Origin: Aurantiochytrium sp. KH105
Taxonomy: Eukaryota; Sar; Bigyra; Thraustochytrida; Thraustochytriidae
DNA length: 64,000 nucleotides
Direction of reading: 5' to 3'
Assembly: GCA_003116975.1 (NCBI GenBank)
Contig: BGKB01000039.1
Location: forward strand, 62,001-126,000
How positions within the stretch are numbered: position 1 is the first letter of the stretch; the number at the start of each line of letters is the position of its first letter. Under the pieces are notes generated by a model that was not told the origin of the DNA, ran no database searches, and was given only the letters and a program-made list of their open reading frames with translations. The position numbers and the translations under genes were made by a program. This document shows positions 32,701-40,097 of the stretch, piece after piece.

Positions 32701-33627
32701 CAGGTCCGTGATCGTCTTTTCGGTAGTGTTGATAATTCCGAGCATGTCAGCAATCTGAGCTGCTTCTTGATCTTTGCTGCTGCCGGATGGCCCAGCCGTT
32801 CTGCCACCAGAACCCGTATCGCTGCGCCTACGAACAAAGGATGCTTGAACGCGCGGCTCTGTGTCGCCATCGTCGTAGGCGATATCGTACGTCCCGTCGC
32901 GATTTACACGTTCGATCCTCCCCGCAAAGTAGCGTTGCCCGTTTTTGTAACGCGCTTCTACGAGGTCTCCGCGACGCAAGGGCTCTTGCGCATCTTCGCC
33001 GTCCGTGGTAAGGTATTCGTCGTCTTCAGTAGCGAAACCATCTCCTCCCCTTCCGCCAGCTCCCCTTATACCGCCTCCAGATCCGACCTGGGCCAAGAGC
33101 TGTTGATAGTCGACGGTCGTGCGGCCGTCACCAAAAGTCTGCATGGCTTCTCGGAGGTCGCCCGGATTAAAGTCGATCTTGAGACCCTTGAGAACGCGAC
33201 CAAGGTCGCGAGCATGGATAGTACCATTCGCTTTTCGATCAGCAGCTTCAAAGGCTTGAAGGAAGCGGTCCTTATCTCGCTGGGAGTTCATTTTAGCCTC
33301 GAGCTTGTCGATGAGCTCGATGCGCGAGCCCGCACCCGCTTTAGGCTTTCGGACAGATCCTCCGCGCGGCGAGATTTGCATGTCATCTCCGGCGCTCACA
33401 GCCTCGCCCTTGACACGGATGGAGCGCTCTGCGACGCCGCTTTCAAAGTCGCCATCGTCGTAGTCGATGTCGTACGTGCCGTCCCTGTTGGCGCGTGCAA
33501 TTTTACCAGCATACCAGCGTGGGCCTCCCTTGAACTTGGCCTCGACGCGTGTACCTTGGCGCAAAGCGCGGCCGACACCGCCGCCGCCGCCGCCGCCACC
33601 ACCACTGCTTCTTCTTGCGGGCGGCAT
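26794..33627 (-). CDS. Giant protein: sixteen Tudor-like repeats plus EF-hand arrays
   Basis: This 2277-residue single-exon protein starts at the ATG at 33627, next to a Gly run. Sixteen copies of an approximately 50-residue unit occur, typified by GDRVEARFRGGRKFYKGK followed by DGTYDIxYDDGDxExxV and ending in I/V-R. This is a Tudor-like five-strand barrel signature. Copy 1 is near residues 23-72 and copy 16 near 1389-1438. EF-hand-like segments sit between copies 1 and 2 and between copies 2 and 3. After copy 16 the C-terminal 850 residues hold EF-hands with loops such as DVDGDGYISRIE, DRNGDGRLSYRE, DKDGDGCVERKA, DTDKDGFVSHAE, DRNGDGKITSVE and DVDRDGKISFVE, plus degenerate ones. Linkers are Arg/Ser-rich and acidic. 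Calcium binding is likely. The Tudor-like ligand, and whether it acts in nucleus, cilium or cytoplasm, is unknown. Confidence 0.85.
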   Translation of the reverse strand: MPPARRSSGGGGGGGGGVGRALRQGTRVEAKFKGGPRWYAGKIARANRDGTYDIDYDDGDFESGVAERSIRVKGEAVSAGDDMQISPRGGSVRKPKAGAGSRIELIDKLEAKMNSQRDKDRFLQAFEAADRKANGTIHARDLGRVLKGLKIDFNPGDLREAMQTFGDGRTTVDYQQLLAQVGSGGGIRGAGGRGGDGFATEDDEYLTTDGEDAQEPLRRGDLVEARYKNGQRYFAGRIERVNRDGTYDIAYDDGDTEPRVQASFVRRRSDTGSGGRTAGPSGSSKDQEAAQIADMLGIINTTEKTITDLQDNFEMLDQDATGKISAREFERNVERARFGIPFSVLKDVSRSLGGAQGKVRYGIFVKAIRIASGQSGRNSPQKKRSGGGRGKFTEDLVGDGEASFRPGQRIEARMRRGRRYVPGVIERKRPDGTYDIMYDDGDTETRVSASLVRAALPTVDALSSGAADHDHDDDRFDSQDGPREGDKVEARYKGGRKYYKGTVERVHPDGSCDIAYADGDFERRVAPASIRVLGASEGGAGRKSRSPSRRGTRFDSQADSDLDGDDAGAISEDQGPLRRGDRVEALYKRGKKWYAGTVEKVYASGACDIAYDDGDRETRVAARFVRRAPASSNRTGGRQPRGRATFDADDTDDDDANPHTRGRFGRNRGDEKELQRGSRVEARFRGGSKWYKGKVMRANPDGSFAISYDDGDRELKVPAHMVRSLEPDDGGASPRGGGRSSARASFRVGQNVEAKFRKGRKFYAGKIVRDNRDGTFAIDYADGDRERSVDASLIRALDNDGMISGEESEADAGFQRGDQVEARYKGGRRFVQGKIMRVNPNGTYNIAYTDGNREQGVRPEDIRKLTAGSTAPSLLRVGTAVEARFRRGRKWYKGKITRAHADETYDIHYVDGDRETRVPASLVRSLEDAPTSAETDLEDGGSPELARGDRVEALFKGGRRYYKGKIVRKNPDGTYAIHYDDGDRETHVERSKIRPLDGGGGARHSPSRNRAGFDSADEDQASDIQRGDRVEARFRGGRKFYKGKVARVNRNGSFDINFDDGDREQGISPENVRKLVDESGEASAGTKLRVGSRVEAKFRGGAKYYKGKITRVHSNGSADIAYDDGDVERMVPSSKIRSLDSPGDASSEEDELQVGSRVEAKYRGGAKMYKGKITRVNGDGTYDISYDDGDKERNVVKRNIRTLGARSPRTKHRTAERGDRVEARYKNGKRFYKGVVERAYPDGSCDIKYDDGDFERRVKPESIKFLDQGSRRSQSPRARRTREPETEDDDDEDEDNRREEALHEGDRVEARFRGGQKYYPGKITRVNRDGSCAILYDDGDRELRVKRNMIRTKTSRRSPTRSRSPRSRARRSPQESPSSGSEDQERGFRQGERVEARFKGKTKFYKGKIVRVRANGTFDIDYDDGDKETHVDARLIRRLAGARGRSPRRGARATETDEESESGEELAALLGRIFKKGFRKGAMRNYQEVFDSFDVDGDGYISRIELGHALDKLGLQYTKVELRSMVRLLDRNGDGRLSYREFVQLLKRHQSGSRGRSRGSRRGARDDSEDDSEDDSEADSASDSRRSRNRHSSPRRGEERRSSRRRSPRRRRLPSRSPSPSASEWSESDVDGDEEWDSDAEDALAGGVVVRNFENYVGKILLKDSRKRFKAVFERADNHGRGYLEASKVQRVLGKLGIRKRISGNLQAKLVRKYGRGTRSKIFYRDLVAGCKEAASGTQDDESHAARVGRLLPRLKRAMVEHDVEAQIREKLDKDGDGCVERKALADMLAQVASIKRAEKPALLEVLANFLGDNGKIKFEEVVEFCRNHDAEADAPGWKRAISNVDIQKGIAALRAERERMEKEGIDPLVFQVLRKLGHVVSDALSSGAAADYSDAFELFDTDKDGFVSHAEMSRALESLGFDLTPEEVTKVLAKLDTDHKGHKMDYRHFLMFVTRGSDRDQWALSASGALVGTTSAGQMESDIRHKIRKMAMQKRTGYTTILKAFKNIDKNGKGYVSKRSLRKVASNQGWALTHEDLACLCARFDLKGEDRFAYKQFVSFLSLEDDAVYGVERRLMQFVASMTEQGAGMRECFKLFDRNGDGKITSVELVSAMLKIGFPVSREEAQELIRRVDVDRDGKISFVEFARAFGPKPLAGAPALGEESSDENAQRNSNMQLLDRNSSGLESAFLGDWTEGLIVPDGKIPLAPKGSVGEWLEKTASPLEKRNFFAFLHLVSNFEKRLGLQQAEPENKAAGGDDLILQLGTRLKVSMKFLNS

Positions 33628-35589
33628 CGAAGGACTGACCTTGATTCAAGACCTGAGTTTGTTCTGTTTCTCTCTCGAGTCGAGTCCACCTCGGCCGCTA
33701 GGTGGTCCTCGACTTTTTACTGGCCAACCTTCTCGCCTGCCGGGGTCATCCACGGCGTAAGACAGTCAGCGAGCAAGCGACAGAGGGCAGGAGCCCAGTA
33801 TTATCAACATAAACATCATCATCATCTTGGGCATCGTCGTCGTCGGGTAAAAAGGGGCTCGAGAAACCCACTTGTGAAGTGACCCAAATAGAGGCCCAAC
33901 GGCTCTGCACTGCTTCCGTGCGCGTTGCGCGCGACGCTTACGGACGTTACATGTGGAGGTCAGCGCCGGCGCAGGCCGGCCAAGCCGGCCAAGCCGTGCC
34001 GCACGCTGACTGGCTGATTTGCTCGCTCGCCATACTGGCTGCGGACAAGTTCGTCGCTGCGACTGTCGAGTGATTGTGTATGGGATCGACGGATCATCAC
34101 GAAGAGGGCTCCCTATCTTTCAGGAGCGCAAAAAACGGCGTCGTTTCGGTCCCAGCCCAAAAGTAGCCAGGCTACTGCTTCGACTCGTAGTAAGCCCAGA
34201 GAGACCGATTCTTCAATCAGCGTTGTCGGTGCAGCAGCCAGAAGGATCGATATCGATCAAGATCGATCGAGGTCATCGGTACACATTTACCCGACTCCTC
34301 TCCCACTGGCAGCCAGCGAGACGAAAACGAAAGATAGTAGAAGACAAAGATGAGAACGCGAGCAAGCTACACGACTCCGCCGTCTTTCCGGCAAAGCTCA
34401 GGACACCTAGCAGCTGCCACTGCTGCCAACTAAGCCGTCTTCCTTTCTCCGAGAGCGCCGCGTTGCGGGAGCGCTCTCGCCTCACTTCGAGTTGAGAGCG
34501 AGCCCAGCGCACCCAGTTTGTTCCGTGTCTCATATTATCCACAAAATGATCATTGAGGTTGGTTTACACAACAGGACCCCGCGCATGCTTTGAAATTTGC
34601 ACTTGGAGCTAACGACCGGCCAGCCCGAAAGGCACGTTCGCGGTACTCTCGCCCGAGCCCGCGCTCCGGAACCGTCGTGCCGCGGCGCCTCTCCATTTCC
34701 TCCTGTCTGCCCGCCTCTGCGCTCCCGCTCTCCCCTCGCTCCCTCGCCTCCCTCCGCACGTTACTTGCGCGCTCCGCCTCTTCATTCTCCAAGATCAGCG
34801 GCATAAGCCCAAAAAAAAGAAAGAAAAAAAAAGAGCCCCGGGGCGAGGAAACCGTCTGGAGGGGCATGCCGCACGTCTTCCTTTCTCGGCTCGCCCTCCT
34901 CGCCCTCAGTCCGGTACGGCCTTTGCACCTGAACAATAACACGATGCGCGGACGGGACGCGGCGGCGGGCGGGCGCGTTGAGGCGCTCGACTCCGGAGCG
35001 GCCCCCGCGGCGGGCGAAGGGAAAAAAGCAGGGCGGCGGGGAGGCCGCAGCAAACAGGCAAAAAGCAGGCGGCCACGAGACCGCGGCGAGCCCCGCGCCT
35101 CGCTCCCTCCCTGCCTGCCTCCGCGGCCCCGCTCCCGCCCGCGCTCCCGCCCGCGCCCGCCCGCCCGCGCGCACGCTCGCCCGCGGCGCGGACGCCGGGC
35201 CCGCGCGCGGAGACGGCGCGCACGCCCGCCCGCGAGGAGACGCGGCGCGCGCCGGCGGTCGCGGCGCGGCGCCATCGCGCATCGATCGCGAGGTCCGGGC
35301 AGAGGCAGGAGCCCGCGGTTTTTGAAAACTGGCGAAACGCGAGGGCGAACATAGAGGCAACGCGCGCGGCGACGGCGACGCGGACGGCGACGCGGACGGC
35401 GAGGAGCACGTGGTGCGAAGCGTGCACCTAGGCCTGCCCTCTCGCTCCCCCCCGTGCGGCCTCTCCCTGGACGAAAGAAGCCGAGCGGGGCAGCAGAGCA
35501 GATCCGTCTTGCGAAACGCGGCGAAGACGACGACGACGACAAAGACGACGACAAAGACGAGGCTAGCAGGAGCCGTGCGCGAGGTCGCA
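33628..35589. other. GC-rich divergent region upstream of Wee1-like gene
   Basis: This lies between two divergent genes. The right half (34600-35560) is extremely CpG-rich and open in several frames on both strands; the translations are Arg/Ala/Pro-rich and unlike any family. The frame of the kinase gene is open upstream to about 35410 but has no ATG before 35590. A/T-richer DNA at 34050-34360 may contain the promoter of the giant gene. No RNA gene was seen. Confidence 0.5.
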
Positions 35590-38193
35590 ATGCCCGGAGG
35601 CGTGGTCAAGGCGAACGCCAGCAATGGCAGCAGACTGCTGGACTCGCCGAGCGGTCGCGCGCAATCGCCCGCGTGGAAACGTCGCAAGATGCATACGCCG
35701 GTGCGGTTCCGTCGATCCTCGACGCCTCGCCTCGATGACCTGGACACGATGGCGCTAAACGATGGCGAGGAGTCCAGAGTGGAGCGACCCGACAGCACGC
35801 GAAAAGCGCTCTTCGACACACCAGACTCCAAGGAAAACTCACGCATGCGCAGAAACGTAGACTTTGGCACGCCCGAGAGGGACTCGGACGGCGTGCTGGA
35901 CGGTATGCGGCCGTCTAACGTGAATCCGTTTTACACAAACTTGAACGATTCATCCATTTCGAACGGGAGCGCGGCCAGCGCCTGTCCCTCGCAGGCGCCG
36001 GGACAGAGCTTTGCTCGAGACGACTCCCCCGACGCGACCATGCTCTTTGCCAGCCCCGGTACGGCTCACCGCCGAAGGCGTACACGCAAAGGCCTCATGA
36101 CCCATTCCTCGAGCGCAGGCTCGATACTTAGCGACGAACAAGAAACCCATCGCGATACCTTCCGCAACAAGAGCAGACACAGGGTCGAGAGGGAGAGCGA
36201 CAGCGACGACGACAACGACGATGACGATGACGATATCGATGACCAAGTCAACGGCAAGGCGCCCCTAAACTTTTCCTCAATCTCGCTGCTTCCAGGCCAA
36301 AGTGGCGACCAGACAGCACGCAAGCCATTGAGGAGACGACGTGGGGGCAGCGGCCTGACCGAGGACGAAGGAGGCAGGTTCGGGTCTTTGTTCTTTGACG
36401 CCGGCGAGTCGCCAGTCCCCGTAATGCCGAGCACCGCCAAGAAACCCGCCGCATCACGCGAAGCACCTTCGACGCCAGTTCTCCCGCAAAGCCCGGCATC
36501 TCCATGCTCAAATCAGAGCATGTCGCCTTCTGACCTTTGCAACCAAATGAAGCGCACGTGCAGCGTCTCCGGGGTCAAGGGATTTGCCGCGCGTGAAATG
36601 AGCAGTGGCGGCTCACGAAGCGCCAGTAGCTATGGCAGCCGGAGCATCGACTCGCCAGCGCAAACGGACAACAACCAGCACGACGACTTGATTGACGAAG
36701 AGGAAGAGATCGCCTCGAGCGTCCCGCGGCGCTTTTTGCGCGACCACGCGACGGCAAGTCCTCTACCCCCCCAACATTCCCCGCTACCCGCTCGAACACC
36801 TTGTCCAGCATCGACAATGCGAGGCAGGGCCGCACGTCGCGCAAGAGGCATATCCGAGTGCTCCTCGGGCGGCCCGGTCGTGCGGTCGCGATTCAAGGAA
36901 GAGTTCGAAGAAGTTGGAATTCTTGGCACGGGTACCTTTGGAACAGTCTTCAAGTGCCGCAACAGGCTCGATGGCTGTCTGTATGCCGTCAAGGTGACCA
37001 AACAGCGATTTAAAGGCCGCGCCGATCGCGAGCGCGTGCTCAAGGAAGTCTTTGCGCTCTCGGCTCTGTGTAATGAAGAGGATAGTCCACACATTGTGCG
37101 CTACTTTGGCGCCTTTGTGGAGGATGGCCGTCTGTTCATCCAGACAGAACTCTGCGACAAGAGCCTTCAGGACATGATTCGCAGCGAGACGTACCCCAAT
37201 GGACTCGAAGCTGCGGCTCGAACGCTCGCGCGTCAGGTCCTCGAGGGGCTTTCGAGTCTTCACAAGCACAACCTTGTGCATCTCGACATCAAGCCAGCCA
37301 ACATTTTTGTGAAAAATGGCGTCTTCAAGGTCGGTGACCTTGGTCACGCCTGCCTGGCGCGCATCCAGGGTTCAGAAGAGGAGAACCCAGTCGGCGGCGC
37401 AACGCCTGCGTCGGGCGCTGGCATTAGCAGGACAAGCCCTGCGCTTGATTTCGCTGCAACGGCTTCGCAGTCGCCTCTCCGTGCGGACTCGCGGCTCCCT
37501 CGTCCGCCGCCCCTCGGCACCTGCTCGCCTGACAAGAGTCGTCGCCCGACTTCAATTTGCGATGCGAGCCGAACCCCTCTTCGACGAATGGGATCGCTGC
37601 TCTCTGTGGACGCCTCTTCCCCGTCGATGCTTATGTTCGATTCGGACAAAAAAGCGCCGCGTCGTGGCCAGCAGCAAGAACAGCCGGCGTACGTGCAAGA
37701 CGTGGAGGAAGGTGACTCGCGGTACATGGCGATGGAGATTTTGAACGAGGACTACAGGCAGCTGACCAAGGGCGATATTTTTTCGCTGGGCGCGTCGCTT
37801 TACGAAATGTGCCTTGGTCACGAGCTTCCTGCAAATGGCCCCGAATGGCATGATATTCGGGCAGGTAAATTGAGCCAGGAGGCCCTCTCGCGCGTGTCGC
37901 CCGACATGCAGTCGCTCATCCGTTTGATGCTGGGGAAAGACCCGGTTGCGCGTCCGAGTGCTGAAGCCTTGCTCGTATCTGGTGGTCCCGGTGGTATTCT
38001 TCGCACGGCCTGGGAGAGCCAGCTTGCGCGCGAAAAGGCTGCTGCAGATGAATATCGCAAAGAGCTAGCCCGGATGAAGGCTGCGAGTGCATTTGCCAAT
38101 GCCGGCTACTTGCATCAGCAAGTAGCCGGTGGTTTTGATCCGGGTTCGTTCGAGGACGCCAAGTATCGAATGCGGAGGTCTAACACCATGTGA
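35590..38193 (+). CDS. Wee1-type protein kinase
   Basis: This is an 867-residue protein; the ATG at 35590 is the first in frame. Residues 1-430 are disordered, rich in SP/TP sites that would suit CDK feedback phosphorylation, with an Asp tract near 210. The kinase domain starts near residue 440. Its Gly loop is GTGTFGTVFK, the ATP-binding Lys lies in YAVKV, the catalytic loop is HLDIKPANIFV (about 564), and DLGH (about 582) replaces DFG as in Wee1 and Myt1. VEEGDSRYMAMEIL (about 705) is the Wee1 signature after the activation segment. Between DLGH and VEEGD about 115 Ser/Pro-rich residues are inserted, where human Wee1 has about ten. The enzyme would phosphorylate the inhibitory Tyr of CDK1 to hold cells before mitosis. 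Confidence 0.85.
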   Translation: MPGGVVKANASNGSRLLDSPSGRAQSPAWKRRKMHTPVRFRRSSTPRLDDLDTMALNDGEESRVERPDSTRKALFDTPDSKENSRMRRNVDFGTPERDSDGVLDGMRPSNVNPFYTNLNDSSISNGSAASACPSQAPGQSFARDDSPDATMLFASPGTAHRRRRTRKGLMTHSSSAGSILSDEQETHRDTFRNKSRHRVERESDSDDDNDDDDDDIDDQVNGKAPLNFSSISLLPGQSGDQTARKPLRRRRGGSGLTEDEGGRFGSLFFDAGESPVPVMPSTAKKPAASREAPSTPVLPQSPASPCSNQSMSPSDLCNQMKRTCSVSGVKGFAAREMSSGGSRSASSYGSRSIDSPAQTDNNQHDDLIDEEEEIASSVPRRFLRDHATASPLPPQHSPLPARTPCPASTMRGRAARRARGISECSSGGPVVRSRFKEEFEEVGILGTGTFGTVFKCRNRLDGCLYAVKVTKQRFKGRADRERVLKEVFALSALCNEEDSPHIVRYFGAFVEDGRLFIQTELCDKSLQDMIRSETYPNGLEAAARTLARQVLEGLSSLHKHNLVHLDIKPANIFVKNGVFKVGDLGHACLARIQGSEEENPVGGATPASGAGISRTSPALDFAATASQSPLRADSRLPRPPPLGTCSPDKSRRPTSICDASRTPLRRMGSLLSVDASSPSMLMFDSDKKAPRRGQQQEQPAYVQDVEEGDSRYMAMEILNEDYRQLTKGDIFSLGASLYEMCLGHELPANGPEWHDIRAGKLSQEALSRVSPDMQSLIRLMLGKDPVARPSAEALLVSGGPGGILRTAWESQLAREKAAADEYRKELARMKAASAFANAGYLHQQVAGGFDPGSFEDAKYRMRRSNTM

Positions 38194-38832
38194 TGAAACG
38201 AAGTTGATGATGACGCGCAATTTTTTTTTGCCGAATTTGAAGAAGTGCTGAAATCACCTTTGGTGATGATGATGAAGTAGTAAACAAAACCAACGACCAT
38301 GACGAAACAAAACCAACGAACAATTTTCCTGCATGTACTATTGCAATCCACGCATGTTTACGGTCATATTCCAGACTTACTTGCCGTATCTGCATTCTGC
38401 ATCTACAAACAGATACCCTTTGATTTACATGAAGAACAAGCGTCGGCTCTGCACATAGTCAAGTATTTACCAACAAGGGTGCAAAAAGCAAGATCAACTC
38501 CAGTTCGACGCTTCTGACATTACCCATTGGCATTGTGCGCTTGGTCCAAGCTCTGCTGCAGTGTGTTGTTGTGTAATGACTGCGCCGTACCACACGCGAG
38601 TCCACGAAAAATGAATCACTAGAAAAAGTGACGGGCACCGTTGATGCCAATTTGGCAATGAAGGCAGACTCTTCATGAGTCAGTCGTCTGAGTGTCACTG
38701 CTCTGACGGGCCCAATTCTACTCTGCTATTAGTCCCAGTCACCCAGTCACAGCACTGACCCGCTCCAACGGACATTTCCACATCAAAAGGATTTTTGCTT
38801 GTCAAACTTTATTCCAGCGGCATGCAAGCGGC
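38194..38832. other. Intergenic, no gene seen
   Basis: A/T-rich spacer with a T-run at 38221-38230 just after the Wee1-like stop. Only short unconvincing open frames are present. Confidence 0.6.
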
Positions 38833-40041
38833 ATGGCCGACTTGTTCGCACGATACGAAGATGATGACGTGCTCGAAAAGATGGAGCGACTTGCCGCTGA
38901 GGGCACATTTGGTAAGAATGCAAATACAGTAGAGAGCGTAGGCATTCGTCTCCTTTCGTTCCTTGCGCGCGGCGCCAAATGCTCGCCGCGAGGAAAACGA
39001 AGAGCAGCCGCACTTTGCGGGCGTCTGGCCCGAGAAAGCTGTGCTCTCAAGCAATATCCTCTAAGCTGCGAACTGGTCGACTGGCAGGCTAAACTCCTTC
39101 AGGAAAGTGGAAATGCAACGATGGCTTTAGTCAAATTAGAGCGTTTTTCATCTGCGCTTGCACTCGATGAGCTGTCGCCAGAAGTGCTCTTGAGACTCAC
39201 TTCTCTACTCGTTGCCAACAAGAGATTCTCTGACGCTTTTCCGTTTGCACGTGCGACCGTCAACGCTTGCGAGCAGCTCGAGCTCACCCAGCTGCTCCCT
39301 GTGGCCTTGCACACCTTTGCCATTGTCCTGGAAGGCAATCGGAATTACGAACGTGCGCATGACGTCTACAAAGAAGCGTTTCTTCTGGCTAGCGCAAGTG
39401 GTGACAAGCAACTTGCGACGAGCTTTCTTAGGAGCTGGAAAGCTTGCGCCGAGTCTATTTCTACTCGTCAACGACCAGGACGCAAGAGCGCCGAAAAGGC
39501 TCTGAAGCTTGCGCAAGCTCTCTTGAAGGCAAATGTAGGCGCAGAGAATGCGGCGCAAGCTCGAGATGGAAAGAGACAGTTGCGACGCGTCGATGACAAG
39601 CTTGAGAACAAAGAGGCTGAAATGTGGGTGTCTCGTCGGCACGAACGCGCTCGCCTATTCTCGGCGCGAGAAAAAGCGATGAAAAAACAGGGAAAAGCTG
39701 CGGAATCGTCGGTGAGGATGAAGACGGCGCGTCAAGCTTCTCCGCAGCACTTGCGCGTTGGATGTAGGAGAGACCGTCGAATCGAAGAGTCAAATCTTTC
39801 ACCACTGTCATCGTCATCGTCATCGTCATCGTCATCATCATCGTCGTCTTCGCCATCTTCTTCTTCTTCGTGCTTTGCACCCCCTCGCACCTCGTCGCCT
39901 CCACAACAAAATTCAGAGAGAGCCGGGTGCGTCCCTAACTTGCAGGTATTATCATCATCATCACAGTCTCCTGTATGCATTTTCCCGCGCTCGCGAAAGA
40001 CGCTCTGGGAGCCGGGTTCACGGCTTCGTCCACTACAATAA
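38833..40041 (+). CDS. Helical-repeat (TPR-like) protein with poly-Ser tail, unknown
   Basis: This is a 402-residue protein with an ATG in the context GGCATGGCC. Residues about 30-215 form consecutive amphipathic helix pairs with alternating Ala/Leu pattern, such as VLLRLTSLLVANKRFSDAF and NYERAHDVYKEAFLLA, as in TPR-like repeats. Residues 225-300 are basic and helical. A Ser run near 330-350, encoded by TCA/TCG triplets, is followed by a Ser/Pro/Cys-rich tail of uncertain reality that runs to within 60 bases of the convergent SYLF gene's stop. A missed 3' intron before the poly-Ser region could change the tail. I do not recognise the family; a protein-interaction scaffold is likely. Confidence 0.6.
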   Translation: MADLFARYEDDDVLEKMERLAAEGTFGKNANTVESVGIRLLSFLARGAKCSPRGKRRAAALCGRLARESCALKQYPLSCELVDWQAKLLQESGNATMALVKLERFSSALALDELSPEVLLRLTSLLVANKRFSDAFPFARATVNACEQLELTQLLPVALHTFAIVLEGNRNYERAHDVYKEAFLLASASGDKQLATSFLRSWKACAESISTRQRPGRKSAEKALKLAQALLKANVGAENAAQARDGKRQLRRVDDKLENKEAEMWVSRRHERARLFSAREKAMKKQGKAAESSVRMKTARQASPQHLRVGCRRDRRIEESNLSPLSSSSSSSSSSSSSSSPSSSSSCFAPPRTSSPPQQNSERAGCVPNLQVLSSSSQSPVCIFPRSRKTLWEPGSRLRPLQ

Positions 40042-40097
40042 CAGTATTTTATGAAAAAAAGAGAGCAGATTCCGTACATGTACTACTACACGAGTAT

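Noticed and set aside
34550-35590. 346- and 362-codon minus-strand frames upstream of the Wee1-like gene
   Set aside because: They overlap each other and a plus-strand frame in CpG-dense sequence, and consist of Arg, Ala, Gly and Pro runs. No evidence of a protein was found.
36784-37347. 187-codon minus-strand frame inside the kinase gene
   Set aside because: It is the mirror of the conserved kinase domain on the plus strand, which has all catalytic motifs.
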